Assembly (NCBI RefSeq): GCF_000219625.1
Contig: NC_018215.1
Location: 1,364,001-1,428,000 of the forward strand
Direction: 5' to 3'
Length of the DNA: 64,000 bases
Source: Zymoseptoria tritici IPO323
Taxonomy: Eukaryota > Ascomycota > Dothideomycetes > Mycosphaerellales > Mycosphaerellaceae
Below, piece by piece: positions 43,189-54,821 of the stretch. The notes under the pieces are model-generated. The model saw only the letters and a list, made by a program, of their open reading frames with translations, made no database searches and was not told the origin of the DNA. Made by a program: the position numbers and the translations under genes. The stretch's first letter is position 1. Every line of letters begins with the position of its first letter.

Positions 43189-44410
43189 ATGGCGCTCCTC
43201 GTAGACAAACACCGTCCACGGACATTGGACTCCCTCTCGTACCATCCCGAACTCTCAGACCGACTGCGAGCTCTGGCGGCCAGCGGCGACTTTCCCCATC
43301 TCCTCATCTATGGCCCTTCCGGAGCAGGCAAGAAGACACGCATTTCGGCCACCCTACGAGCTCTCTACGGTCCAGGAGTCGAGAAAATCAAGATCGACAG
43401 TCGCGTGTTCCAGACGACCAGCAATCGCAAGCTCGAATTCAACATCGTCTCATCAAACTACCACCTCGAAATCACTCCCTCAGATGTCGGCAACTACGAT
43501 CGTGTTGTCATTCAGGATCTGCTCAAAGAGGTGGCACAGACACAGCAGGTGGATGCAGCAGCGAAACAACGCTTCAAGGTCGTCCTCATCAACGAGGCGG
43601 ACCACTTGACTCGAGATGCTCAGGCGGCGCTGAGGCGAACAATGGAGAAATACAGCCCCAATTTGCGATTGATCCTGGTCGCGAACAGTACAAGTAATAT
43701 CATTGCTCCTATTCGTTCGCGATGTCTGTTGGTCAGAGTGTCCGCCCCTTCAGAGGAGGAGATTTGCAAAGTGCTGGCAAAGGTGGGCAAGGATGAGCGA
43801 TACCAGGCATGCGAGACGCTGGAGAAGAGAATCGCCCGGGACAGCAAGCGGAATTTGAGGAGAGCGTTGCTCATGTTCGAAGCGGTGCATGCACAGAAGT
43901 GAGTGTCCACACAGGACGAGAAGTCTACGCTTTGCTGATGTGTGACAGTGAGACCGTCAACGACAAGACATCGATCCCGCCGCCAGATTGGGAGGCTCTG
44001 ATCGAAGTCATCGCGAAGGAGATCATAGAAGAGCGTTCACCTGCTCGCATTCTGCAGGTCCGCGCGAAGCTATACGATCTGCTCACCCACTGCATCCCGG
44101 CCACGACAATCCTCAAGGTGAGAGTTCCTCAAGCGATGCTCTTGAAGTTGGCTAACGACAGGTCAGACTCTCACATTCAAGCTCATGCCCAAGCTCGACG
44201 ACACCATGAAGGCCGAGATTATCAAATGGAGCGCTTTCTACGAGCATCGAATCCGCATGGGATCAAAGGTGATCTTTCATCTCGAAGCATTCGTCGCCAA
44301 ATTCATGCGAATCTACGAAGGGTGAGTGGATGAAGCCCAAGTCGTACGTAACAAAGCTGATGTTCCACAGATCTCTCCTTGGTATGGACCTCGACGACTT
44401 CGATGATTGA
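43189..44410 (+). CDS. RFC5: replication factor C subunit (yeast Rfc5 / human RFC3 type)
   Basis: Small subunit of the clamp loader that opens PCNA at primer ends during DNA replication and repair; nuclear. Four exons: 43189-43898, 43949-44117, 44167-44321 and 44371-44410, for 357 aa, the usual length. Seen: N-terminal LLVDKHRPRTLDSLSYH, PHLLIYGPSGAGKKTR with the family-specific Lys after the P-loop (42-50), Walker B-like INEADHL, ALRRTMEKY, and IRSRCLLVRV (the SRC motif). Introns are 50, 49 and 49 nt. The second acceptor is the GGTCAG at 44161-44166 rather than the CAG five bases earlier, because only that keeps the frame. The last exon encodes only GSLLGMDLDDFDD. Confidence 0.96.
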
Positions 44411-44650
44411 GCTCTGTAAAGGAGCGAAGACATTCTACGATACCTCATACTTTCACATGCTCGGCGATTAGCGCGGCGTTACCGTATCACATTTGAGTGG
44501 GCTTTCATTGCATCATCGCAGCTCAAGCTGCAGGCGCGAACAACGTTGAACTTCGACCCAATGCGCGACCTCAACCTCTACACAAATCCAAAAACAGTCC
44601 TCTACAACCACGCAACAATTCCCACTTACCACAACAATCAGCCCATAATC

Positions 44651-45072
44651 ATGTCTTCCGGCCTGATGAACACCGAGAAGGGCGGCGAGCAGACACAGTA
44701 CGATTCGCAATCAGAAGTCACACCTTGGTACAATCTAACTTGCGAAATAGATACGAGAGCATCACCACGGAGATAGAGCCACACAAGAAGTCGGGCGGTC
44801 AGCTAGGCGAGACAGAAACCACCACAGACCCTTCCAAGACCGACGAAGCGGCCGCACGACGCGCCGAGCGAGGCGAGAAGACCGCCGAGAACATGCGATA
44901 CGGACAGGCAATCAGCGAACAAGGTGTCGGAGGCTTCACAACTGGACAAAGCGGTGATGCGACGCAGGGTGGCTACGGACAGGTCAAAGATAAGGCGGAG
45001 GATGACGCGACTGGTCGAAAGGCCGCTGGATATGGTGGGAAGCAGGATGCCGACCCAGAGATTGGTGCATGA
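44651..45072 (+). CDS. small hydrophilic protein, 122 aa
   Basis: Exons 44651-44697 and 44751-45072. The 53-nt intron has a GTACGA donor, a TCTAAC branch point and an AAATAG acceptor and is needed to join EKGGEQTQ to YESITTEIEPHKKSGGQLGE. The product is rich in Gly, Glu, Lys, Thr and Asp, has no hydrophobic core and ends YGGKQDADPEIGA. Its composition resembles stress-related, LEA-like or conidiation-associated small proteins, but no family was recognised. It follows the RFC gene by 240 nt on the same strand. Confidence 0.65.
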
Positions 45073-45942
45073 GGACAGTGAAAAGCAGGACAGGGGTAGC
45101 ACGGGACACTTGACAGCATGCGTGCAACCATCGAGGCATGCAATAAAATGGAATGAGTTTCTCGAGCAACGCGGTCACGACTCACGAGAACTCCACTCTT
45201 CGAGCAGATACATGCCTTAGCCTCCAGCACTGCGATGGGCAACGCTCGGCCTGGATTGAAATCCATATTCATTTGCCGGACCAGGTCGAGCCATCGCATT
45301 GCTCACTGAAGACCTCAGGGTCTCGAATCTTTCACATAGGTCTAGCGTCCGGCGTAACGGATCCGGAGCCCCCATTCATATGCAGAGACATCGAAGCTGG
45401 GTTTTCGCCACAAGCAAAAGGCGGCCAGTCTTGCCTTTCCGAGGGAGCCGCGAGACGCAGTCTGTCTGGCCGCCGTTGTGGAGTCCAGACGTAGTCTCTC
45501 GATTCGATGAAGGAGGTACGTCAAGCTCGTCACTAGAAGTCGCACGTTTGCTGTGATTTTCATGCACACTTGGTATGAGTTGTGACGCAGAAAGTGCGTT
45601 GCAAGACGTGCAGTCCGTGAGGGAATGACAACTCTGTGATGCGGCATGGAGATGATTCACGAAAGAGAGAGCACGCAAACACAGCGGAGGACTGAATAAT
45701 ATGCATCGACCATGCTGACGAAGTACACAGGTCACCTTTTCCGGTCTCCACGTCCCCTCATCGCTCCCGTTGCCCTCCATACCAGCCAAGATATTCCCTG
45801 CAACTGCCTCCTCCGGGATCTATCATCTGAAAAACGCCTTCTGCCATCCACCCATTCTCCCCAGCCTTACAATTCAATTTCTCCTCTCAGCCCGAGATTA
45901 TGGTCCTCCCGCGTCCCAGATGCCTTGCCTTGCGAATATGGG
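45073..45942. other. intergenic, no gene seen
   Basis: Spacer of about 870 nt with convergent 3' ends. Short open frames on both strands lack coding character. Confidence 0.5.
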
Positions 45943-46386
45943 CTAACCTCCTCTGACCGGGGGGTCCGGCATACATTGCCAGGTATTGCGAGAACGACCG
46001 TATGGGACGTAGGTACACGTTTGGCCTTGGTATGGACAGAGACCATCGTGCTCCTTGGCACACCATTTGTCGGCCGGAACTGCAGGCTGTGTCCCGGCTA
46101 TTGAATGTTAGCAATGCTCGGGGAATTCATGCCGCGGACGACCTACGATCTCGTGGATAACACCAGTTTCCGCCGTTGGGATTCACCATACACTTCAATC
46201 CCTTCTCCGTACAGCAGGGAGTCTTTCCATCAGCAGTGCATGGTGCTATTCAACAATTTAGTAAATAGTCTCCGACGAAGGACAATGGAACATACCGAAT
46301 TTGGACCGACACCACGGACGATCCCCGCCGAGCGCGAGGCCAGAAAGGAGGCCGAAGGCGAGGAGGACTTGGCAGGAGCCCTTCAT
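45943..46386 (-). CDS. secreted protein with ten cysteines, 114 aa (candidate effector)
   Basis: Three small exons, each too short to stand out: 46386-46296, 46245-46147 and 46097-45943. Introns are 50 and 49 nt (GTATGT donor; GTAGGT donor with GCTAAC branch point). The start MKGSCQVLLAFGLLSGLALG is a classic signal peptide. The mature part of about 94 residues has ten cysteines in two groups: WC, PCTADGKTPCCTEKGLKC, NWCYPRD; then DKWCAKEHDGLCPYQGQTC and WQCMPDPP. The first half (C-x6-CC-x6-C) resembles cystine-knot spacing. No enzyme motif. The secretion signal and Cys pairs suggest an apoplastic effector or surface protein; that is inference. Splice sites, phases and stop all agree. Confidence 0.78.
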
Positions 46387-47620
46387 TTCGAGTCGTCGGA
46401 TCGTGGCTCGAGGATGACTTCACCGTCGACGGTCAATTTCTTGTTGGGAGTGGAGTGAGGTCGACGGCGCCGAGGATTCGAGCTGGAGCGGGAGCTCGAC
46501 TGATGCAGCACTGAGGCTAAAGAGCAGGCAGACGTAAGGGCGGACTGATTTCGAAGAACCAGAGGCTCGTTGGACTCGCTGACGTTGAAGCGAAGGAGGA
46601 TGGAGCCGAGCAAACGCAGATGAGAAACGATGAAGACGCAGGGGCAATACGCAGTTTATGTACTTGAGGCCCAGGTCAACTCCCATGTTGGACGACCCGA
46701 AGTATAGGCACTCCGGACTCGGATCCATTCTTCGATCCGTTGACCTGCTTTGCGTGTGACTTGTGAATGCATTGCAAAGGCCGCATATCCCTATCTGCCG
46801 AGAACTTGGCGTCCAGGTCAGCTGCCATGTTAGACCACCGAAGTCCCGGCAGAGCGGACTCGGATCCGTTCTTCGATCCATTGCCCGTGTGCATTGGAAA
46901 CGCATTGCAAGGCCGGCTATGACTATCTGCGAGGTTTGACTCCGGATGACCTTCGTTATAGACGGCAAGCTGACTACAGTGCCTGTCCTGCATACAAGGA
47001 GCAGCACTAGCTTTCGGAGACCTTGTCGCTGCCTTCTTTCTGCCTTGTTCAGCCAAGTCGACGAGATTGATACGGATTCGCCGGTGTTACCATCAAGTGG
47101 CGGATGTATGCTTGCTGTTGGTCCAGAGTCTGTACACAACCATGTGAGACCCGCTCTTGCACTCGGATACCTGCTCCTTCCGGGGTTCCGAAGCGCCTGA
47201 GGAGGAGGTAGGGCTATCCTGGGCTTGTTGAACGCAACGCATCCTTCGGTACTTCGGTAGGACCGAGGCAGAATACGTCGGGCGTACAAGGGGTTCACGG
47301 GTCTGCGACCGGCAGTCGGTCGTTACTTGTTCTACAAGCTTCACACCTTGCGTCGGAGTCACAGGGCTGTGCATCTCCATCCTCACTACAGTATTTGCCC
47401 CGCGCTTATCCCGCACATGCGACCGGCATATCCCCAGCGGTCGTCTCGCCGTTTTCGGATGCCATCCACCGCGTAACTAATGACGGGTGTTCACTGTCTC
47501 CGAGAGGATTTTCATACAGTGTACCGGACGCTGATACTCCGGACTCATCACGCACTCGCTGCACAGCACGATACAGGCGCCTCTTATTCGAGACACATTC
47601 CCAATCCTGGCGCGAGAAAC
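46387..47620. other. intergenic with a tandem duplication
   Basis: About 1.2 kb. A minus-strand frame is open from 47298 to 46420 (292 codons), but it runs through the duplicated block and shows no domain, so it is not called. Confidence 0.5.
46660..46925. repeat. tandem duplication, period about 141 bp
   Basis: CCAGGTCA at 46671 and 46813, and ACTCGGATCC(A/G)TTCTTCGATC at 46718 and 46859, with conserved GCATTGCAA(A)GGCCG and CTATCTGC blocks, define two diverged copies. Confidence 0.8.
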
Positions 47621-49713
47621 CTACTCCTCATGGCCAGCAGCATGCTGCTTGTACTCTGCTTCCATCACGCGGTTCTCGAGATCGAGACGATTGAACTCGC
47701 GTGTGTCCATTGTTGGGATAAAGATCGGGGCCTGTTGCTAGCAATCAGCACCAATAGCTTCACATCGGACTGAGAGAGCTTGACTTACGTTTGTGAACAA
47801 ATAGTTCATCTCTTCGAGTGGGCGCTTCGCAGTCTCTGGCTGAATGGCCCCTAGATTGAGTATGAATACGTTTTCTTGATATCTTTGGGAGGGAAGAGCT
47901 TACAGAAAAACAGAGCATTGGTGAAGTTGCACACCACGAACACGATGTAAAACTTATATCCGATGCTCTCGAGCGCGATGGGTGTGACCTGGCCGATCAT
48001 CGTGTTGAATGCGAAGCTGGTCATGGTTGCGATTGAGACTCCCTGGGACAGAGTCAGTGTGTGGCTCAAAGAGAGCTACACTACATCACTGACCTTCGAT
48101 CGAGTCCTAGTATCGAATATCTCCGCCGGCACGATCCCTACAACAGGTCAGCCCTATCCAGTCATTCAAATCCAGGAACACCTACAGGATAGAGGGCCGT
48201 TGGTAGCTGAGAAGCTGAAGTTATAAGCCTGAGATCGGTCAGTATGCTAGAGCAAAGGCAACGAAAGACTGAGATGCGGCATTCCTCGGACCATGCTGCT
48301 GGCCTCTCAGCCCTCACGACTTACCCAAGTAACGACGATGAACCCCCACGACGCAGCCTGATTGTTTGAAGCTCCAGGAGGGAACTGAGCCAGCAAGATG
48401 GTGGCGATGATGAACGTCAAGCAGTTTCCAAGGTTCCCTCCGATCATCGCCCATCGTCGCCCGGTCCAGTCGATGAAGAGGATACAGCAGAACTGGGCGA
48501 TCAGGGCGATGATTGAGGATATACCTTGATATTGGAGTGTTTTCGAGCCGGGTATACCAATCTGACGGAAGATCTCAGGGCTGGGAATCGATGAGCAGAC
48601 GATCGAGCATACTCGGCGGCAGCACCCAGACTCACGAGTAATACTGGATTGCGGACACGCCAGTCATCTGCACGGAGGCCTGGATCGAGCAGGCAAGGAA
48701 CAATCGACGGAACGACGATTTGTTGGTGAACAGCTCCGTGTACGACTTGGCTTCATGTTCATGTTCGAAGCTGTCACGGCGAACGGTCAGCTCATCCTTG
48801 CCTCTGCACGATGCTCGACTTACGTTATCATGTCCTGGATCTGATTGAATTGAGATCTCACCCAGGTGTCGTTCTCATCTCCGTGAGCATGGAGCTTTGC
48901 AAGTGTTCGAAGGCCTTCGTCGGCCTTGCCGTGGTCGATGAGCCAGCTGCGAAATATCAGCTCGAGTTCCATGGCTGGCGGAATACATGCTGCTTACCGA
49001 GGCGATTCGGGGAAGAACATGATGAGTAGAGCGAGGAATCCAGCCGGGATGATCTGGATCCCAAGACTCACACGCCATTGATTGCTGCTCGAGGCGGGAA
49101 TATACGTATATGTTGCATACGATACCCAACTGGCGACCAAAGCGCCCACTCCGAGCATAAACTGCTGCAACGCGGTGACTCGCCCTCGAATGTCCGGATG
49201 CGCCAACTCAGCTTGATACAGAGGAACGATCATGACAAGGAAGCCAACACCGATTCCAGCGATCGCTGCCCACCTCGTCAGTGGCCATTCGGACTTTCGA
49301 CGAAGAGGATGCACATACCACGTCCAGCATACAAATAGCTCAACGCCTGAGCTCCTGTCTGCAAAGCACCGCCTAGAAGGAAGATCACCGCACCAAGGAG
49401 AATAGTCTTCTTACGACCGAGAAAGTCTCCACAAGGTCCTGCGAACATGGCTCCGAAGAAGGCTCCTCCGGTGAAGACGGATACTACTGCCCCTACTTCT
49501 GCTTTCGTCGGTTGGAATGTGGACTTGAAGTTCTCGGAGTCAACAGCTCCAGCAATGACACCGAGATCATAGCCGTACAATAGCGAGCCTAACGAGGCGA
49601 AGACGCTGACTAGGAACTGAAGGTTAGGTGTCAGTGAATGCTGACGATAACACACTGCGTTTTCGATCTGGTCTATCTGCGCTTACCTGATACCATTTTG
49701 GTGGGAGGGCCAT
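47621..49713 (-). CDS. MFS sugar transporter, 501 aa, 11 exons
   Basis: Sugar/proton symporter of the plasma membrane. Exons: 49713-49687, 49616-49319, 49265-48998, 48946-48824, 48770-48636, 48580-48325, 48228-48186, 48137-48094, 48042-47904, 47850-47789 and 47731-47621; all phases close. Seen: YGYDLGVIAGAV in TM1, GDFLGRKKTILLGA (GRK motif), PESPRWLIDHGKADEG, QMTGVSAIQYYSPEIF (hexose-carrier QxxGxNxxxYY position, with Ser for Asn), GRRWAMIGG, NGPLSWIVPAEIFDTRTR (the PxEIFPxxxR element) and PETAKRPLEEMNYLF (PETKGRxLEE). The start MALPPKWYQ lies in a nine-codon exon. It is divergent from the GH51 arabinofuranosidase, 666 nt apart, so a role in pentose or oligosaccharide uptake is plausible. 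Confidence 0.9.
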
Positions 49714-50379
49714 GTTGTACGCTAATGTTGCTGATGAGCTGATAATATGGTGAGTGCGATCTCTCGCTCCGCGCGAAGTGCCGGAGCACGCGACTTTTAT
49801 ACCATGCAGAGGAGTCGTCGAAGCGATATACCATTGTGTGGCGCATCGTGCCCTTATGCCTCGGAAGGATTTCCTCCACTTTGCTTGCAGTTGCTAATGC
49901 CCAGCCCTCACCTTTAACCGAAAGTCATGGTCTCAGAGTTGCTCAGAGCGATTCTGTGCTGGGACACATCGTTCAGAGGAAAGCCTCGACTTGCTGCATA
50001 TACTCAGCAGCAGAAGCCCTTCTTCAAGACGACCCCAGCACTGCACTTTCAGTGCTCGCACTACCTGCTCCATATTCTTGACTTATTATGCTCAACACCA
50101 GACGTGGAGGAGGAAGCCGGTGAGCGGTCAGCCGGGTAAATGTGCAAGTCTCGGCGCCTCAAGCGAGAAGTGAAGCTTAAAAGATCTCCCACGAACCAGG
50201 AGGGCCATGTCTTCTTGTGGCTTCCATTGTCACTCCACACTCCGCAGTGGAGCCGAGCTGAGAGGAGCAATACTGTGGGTACAGGAAGTTCAGCGATCTG
50301 TAGCGTATTCGCTTTCATCAACAGTCCGAGGACTGTACGCTTCGTTCGCACCTGGAGTTCAATCAGCAGTCCGTCCGCA
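49714..50379. promoter_or_regulatory. shared promoter region, sugar transporter / GH51
   Basis: Divergent spacer of 666 nt that must drive both genes. No CreA (SYGGRG) or XlnR (GGCTAR) cluster could be assigned with confidence by eye. Confidence 0.45.
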
Positions 50380-52045
50380 ATGACAACTTTCACAGAGCTG
50401 GAGGTTGGCCAGCAAGCCAGCATATCAATCTTTTCCAAACACAAGCTCAGCAAAATCAACGACAACATCTATGGCGGCTTCACGGAGCACATGGGACGTT
50501 GTATCTACGGTGGCATTTACGATCCCGAGAATCCCAACAAACATCTCATCGACGAGAATGGATTCCGAAAGGATGTGATCGAAGCAATGCAGGAGCTGAA
50601 TGTGCCCGTCGTGAGGTATCCAGGAGGCAATTTCGTGGCCACTTATCATTGGCTTGATGGCGTTGGACCCAGAGAAAAGAGGCCGAAACGTCCTGAGCTT
50701 GCTTGGCTGGGTGTTGAGAGCAATCAATTCGGGACGGATGAGTTTATGCAATGGTGCAAGGTCGTGGGCACGGAGCCGTATCTTGCTCTCAACTTTGGGA
50801 CAGGTAGGGCAGTCTTTCCGGCCGAATGGATGCGTTCATTGACAAGTAACAGGCACACTGGATGAGGGTATGTTGAACCGAGCGTCTTGAAGACGAAGTC
50901 CGAAATTGACCCACGGCAGCTCTCGCATGGTTGGAGTACTGCAACTCAAAGCAGGACACCTACTATGCAAGCTTGCGAAGACAGCATGGCCACTCTGAAC
51001 CATACAACGTCAAGTATTGGGCGCTCGGCAACGAGTGCTGGGGTCCTTGGTAAGAGCTGCACTGGATTGGCTTCTGTTCGAATCCGAGACCTGACGGAAT
51101 CCCAGGCAAGTCGAGCAAATGACCAAGGAAGACTACGCAAAGAAGGCATACCAGTGGGCGAAAGCATTGAAGATGCTTGATCCATCCATCGTGTTGATCT
51201 TGTGCGGCGAGACGGGTCATTCCGGCTGGGACTACCATGTCCTTAAAGAGTGCTTGAAGCTTGACCAGCATGCACTTGGTGGAAGCAATACTGCAAGCCT
51301 GATCGACATGCAGTCGATCCACATCTACACAGCTTCGGAGGATCCAGTCAAGAATGCGTTAGCTCCACGATCGGCCGAACGAGCGATAGAGATTTCCGGC
51401 TCACTGATTGACCTGGCACGTATCGAGAACAATGTGCCGGCTTCGGTCCCGCGCCAAACGATCTGCTTCGACGAGTGGAATGTATGGGATCCGGTACGAG
51501 CCCCGGGGGAGCTGGGTGGAGAGGAGAACTACACGCACTCGGACGCTCTGGCTGTGGCGATATGGCTGAATGTGTTCATCCGGCAGAGCAAGTACGTGGG
51601 GATGGCCAATATCGCGCAGAGCGTGAATGTCATCTCGCCTCTGATGACGACCCAGGGTGGGCTCCGGAAACAGACGACTTGGTGGCCGTTGTTGCTATTC
51701 TGTAAATACATGAGAGGCACCTTCATTGCGGCTCATGTCAGCTGCTCCGCTTATGAGGGTGAAACGGAGCCGAAGTGGATGAGAGCAGCCTGCGACACAC
51801 CGTGGCTGGATGTGTCCGCTGCGCAGAGCGATGACGGCTGGATGAGCATGGTCGTGGTCAATGTGCATTTGGAGGAGAGTTTTGAGGTTGAGCTGGATGG
51901 CATCTCGCAGGTATCCGGTGAGGCTGTTCAAGTCCACAGCATTACGCAGGGTACTGTCGGAATCGATGAGCGTGACTGGGACGGCCAAGGCAATTTCTCG
52001 TTTCCAAAGTCGAGCATTACCATGCTGCGATGGAAGGTTGCATAA
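50380..52045 (+). CDS. GH51 alpha-L-arabinofuranosidase, intracellular type
   Basis: Retaining glycosidase that removes terminal arabinofuranose from arabino-oligosaccharides. Exons 50380-50803, 50853-50867 (a 15-nt microexon), 50920-51049 and 51106-52045, for 502 aa. Seen: NIYGGFTEHMGRCIYGGIYD, PVVRYPGGNFVATYHWLDG, the acid/base region KYWALGNECWGPW (Glu of the GNE motif) and the nucleophile region CFDEWNVWD (Glu of DEW). There is no signal peptide, which fits the cytosolic GH51 group that trims imported oligosaccharides and so suits the divergent transporter. The microexon contributes only T-L-D-E plus flanking bases, and the frame demands it. Confidence 0.94.
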
Positions 52046-52270
52046 TGTATGCTAGGAATCATCGAGGTAGATGCCCTGTCAACAAACCGAAATCCATACG
52101 AGTTCTCTCGGTCACGTGCAAGCCGCATATTTTCGGGGCTCCTTCCATCCTTGGCGCACTCCAGCCAAATTTCGCTTTCGCTCGACCTCAATTCTTTGAC
52201 CTCCAAGCCAGCTGACCATCACCACCACCAAACTAACGCCGCAGCACATTCTTGACAGCACCGAGTCAAG

Positions 52271-53151
52271 ATGAAGCTCAACATCTCCTTCCCGGCCAAC
52301 GGCACCCAAAAGCTCATCGACATCGAAGATGAGAAGAAGCTGCGCGTCTTCATGGACCGCCGCATGGGTCACGAGGTTCCCGGCGACAGCGTTGGCGACG
52401 AGTTCAAGGGCTACGTCTTCCGCATCACCGGCGGCAACGACAAGCAGGGCTTCCCGATGAAGCAGGGTGTCATGCACCCAACCCGTGTTCGCCTCCTCCT
52501 CGCCGACGGCCACAGCTGCTACCGCCCACGACGAACTGGCGAGAGAAAGAGGAAGTCGGTCCGTGGTTGCATCGTCGCGATGGACTTGTCCGTCCTGGCT
52601 TTGGCCATTGTGAAGCAGGGAGACGCAGACATCCCAGGTCTGACGGATACTGTACACCCCAAGCGTTTGGGTCCAAAGCGTGCGAGCAAGATCCGCCGCT
52701 TCTTCGGTCTCAGCAAGGAAGACGATGTGAGTTCCCTCTCTTACGAGGCTCTATTCCTCTTCGCCAACCCACCTCTCGGTGCTGGTTGAGTCTGAGACCT
52801 ACAATTACTGACGTGTCGTAATGCAGGTCCGCAAGTTTGTCATCCGTCGTGAGGTCCAGCCCAAGGAGGGCAAGGAGGGCGCGAAGCCATACACCAAGGC
52901 TCCTCGCATTCAGCGTCTCGTCACTCCTCAGCGTCTCCAGCACAAGCGCCACCGCATCGCACTCAAGCGCCGCCAGGCCGAGAAGGTCAAGGAGGCTGCC
53001 GTAAGTTGCGCCATGCTTCATCTCACAATCATCAACTTGCTGACAAGCAATACAGAACGAGTACGCCCAGGTTCTTCACAAGCGCGTCAACGAGGAGAAG
53101 TCCAAGCAGGCCGAGCTCCGCAAGAGACGTGCGTCCAGCATGCGCAAGTAG
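52271..53151 (+). CDS. RPS6: 40S ribosomal protein S6
   Basis: Small-subunit ribosomal protein and classical target of the TOR/S6-kinase pathway. Exons 52271-52726, 52827-53000 and 53056-53151, for 241 aa (usual 236-249). The N-terminus [20 protein letters not shown], the central [20 protein letters not shown] and the basic helical tail ([20 protein letters not shown]) are all typical; it ends [10 protein letters not shown] with the Ser pair that is phosphorylated in yeast. The first intron (100 nt) is the longest of the gene. The pyrimidine-rich leader is typical for ribosomal protein genes. Confidence 0.98.
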
Positions 53152-53627
53152 ACGTGGCATTCTGTCAGACGATCACGGCGCAAGGAGGCGGGATATGCAT
53201 GGTCGGGCATTGGCGAGTCTTCACAGTTATCATGATCCGATAGCGTCCAGCTCGGACACTACAGTGGTAGAAGGCGTTGGCGTCAGAGTCTGGAATTGGA
53301 GCAGGCCAATGCGCCGCTCCTAAGATACCACCAAAAATCGTTTCCCGGCATGCTCAATTTGTCCCATTCTCGTTCGCCACATGCTTTCGCATCATCTCTC
53401 TTGCCCTTGCCGGTCTACCGTGAAGCCACACTCCCTCTCCCTCAATCCATCATCAGCTCGTGTACAACACCATTTAAATTTTGGGACTTCAACGCCAAGG
53501 ACCCCGCTAGCGGGCATACCAAAGTTCAAGCTTCCCGAACCACATCTCGAAGACTTTCTTATTCTCACCATGTCCCGGTCACTCCATTCTTTCGCACTGC
53601 ATACCCGCACAGTGTCGTCGCGCAGTC
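53152..53627. other. intergenic, no gene seen
   Basis: 3' UTR of RPS6 and promoter/leader of the PRPP synthetase gene. Nothing else recognised. Confidence 0.5.
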
Positions 53628-54708
53628 ATGGCGACCAACTCGATCAAGCTCCTGACTGGCAACAGTCACGGGCAGCTCGCGAAACTGGTGGCTGATCGGT
53701 GCGCAGAATCTTTTGGTCCGCATGTGAAAGTCCGCAGCGCCTGAGCTAATCGCCATACGACAGACTCGGGATCGAGCTGGCCAAGATCATGGTCCTACAG
53801 TACTCCAACAACGAATCGAGCATCTCCATCGGCGAGTCCGTCCGTGACGAGGATGTCTTCATCATCCAATCGACCGAGCCCGGCAACATCAACGACCATG
53901 TCATGGAACTCCTCATCCTGATCAACGCCTGCCGGACTGCCTCAGCGCGCCGTATCACAGCTGTGCTGCCGAACTTTCCCTACGCGAGACAAGACAAGAA
54001 GGATAAGAGTAGAGCTCCTATTACGGCCAAGCTCATGGCAAATATGCTGCAGACGGCGGGTTGCAACCACGTTATTACAATGGACCTGCACGCAAGTCAG
54101 ATTCAGGGGTTCTTCAATGTGCCGGTAGACAACCTCTACGCTGAGCCGTCCACTCTGCGTTGGATCAGGGAGAACCTGCCAGTCAAGGACTGCGTCATTG
54201 TGTCTCCAGATGCGGGTGGAGCAAAAAGAGCGACCAGCATCGCAGATGGACTAGACCTTGGATTTGCGCTCATCCACAAGGAGCGTTCGAAACCCGGTGA
54301 GGTTTCACGCATGACGCTCGTGGGTGATGTGAAGGGACGGATTGCGATCATCGTGGACGACATGGCCGATACTTGTGGCACTTTGGTCAAAGCCGCCGAT
54401 GTTGTGATGGAGAATGGCGCCAGTGAGGCGATCGCGATAGTGACACATGGAATCCTTAGCGGTAACGCTATCGAGAAGTTGAATGGGAGCAAGCTCACGA
54501 AGCTGGTCGCGACCAACACGGTGCCGCATGAGGAGAAGAAGAAGTTGTGTGACAGGATCGAGACGATAGACATCAGCCCCACAGTGAGTAGTGGTAGCAT
54601 TTACACCACGACGCTCATGCTGACAGATCACAGCTCGCGGAAGCATGTCGCCGGACCCACAATGGCGAAAGTGTATCATTCCTCTTCAAGCACGCACCGG
54701 TGGACTAA
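53628..54708 (+). CDS. ribose-phosphate pyrophosphokinase (PRPP synthetase)
   Basis: Makes PRPP from ribose 5-phosphate and ATP for purine, pyrimidine, NAD, His and Trp synthesis; cytosol. Exons 53628-53698, 53764-54583 and 54634-54708, for 321 aa, as usual. Seen: [57 protein letters not shown] (the PRPP synthetase signature), [10 protein letters not shown], and [15 protein letters not shown] (PRPP-binding loop). The last 24 residues, [18 protein letters not shown] and a short tail, are only obtained by splicing out 54584-54633; without that the frame runs on to 54817 with unrelated residues. Fungi carry several paralogous subunits; which one this is was not determined. Confidence 0.96.
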
Positions 54709-54821
54709 AGACGAAGCGACATCAGTAACATTTTGGGCTCACGGCGTTCGGGAAAGCACGCGAGGCGTGCCTATAGCAGCATGGGCTGACAAGTCACTGC
54801 ATTTGAACAATTATTGAGGTT

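Noticed and set aside
46420..47298. Minus-strand open frame of 292 codons
   Set aside because: Runs through a tandem duplication, Arg/Ser/Pro-rich in the way of a chance frame, no domain and no ATG-led conserved start.
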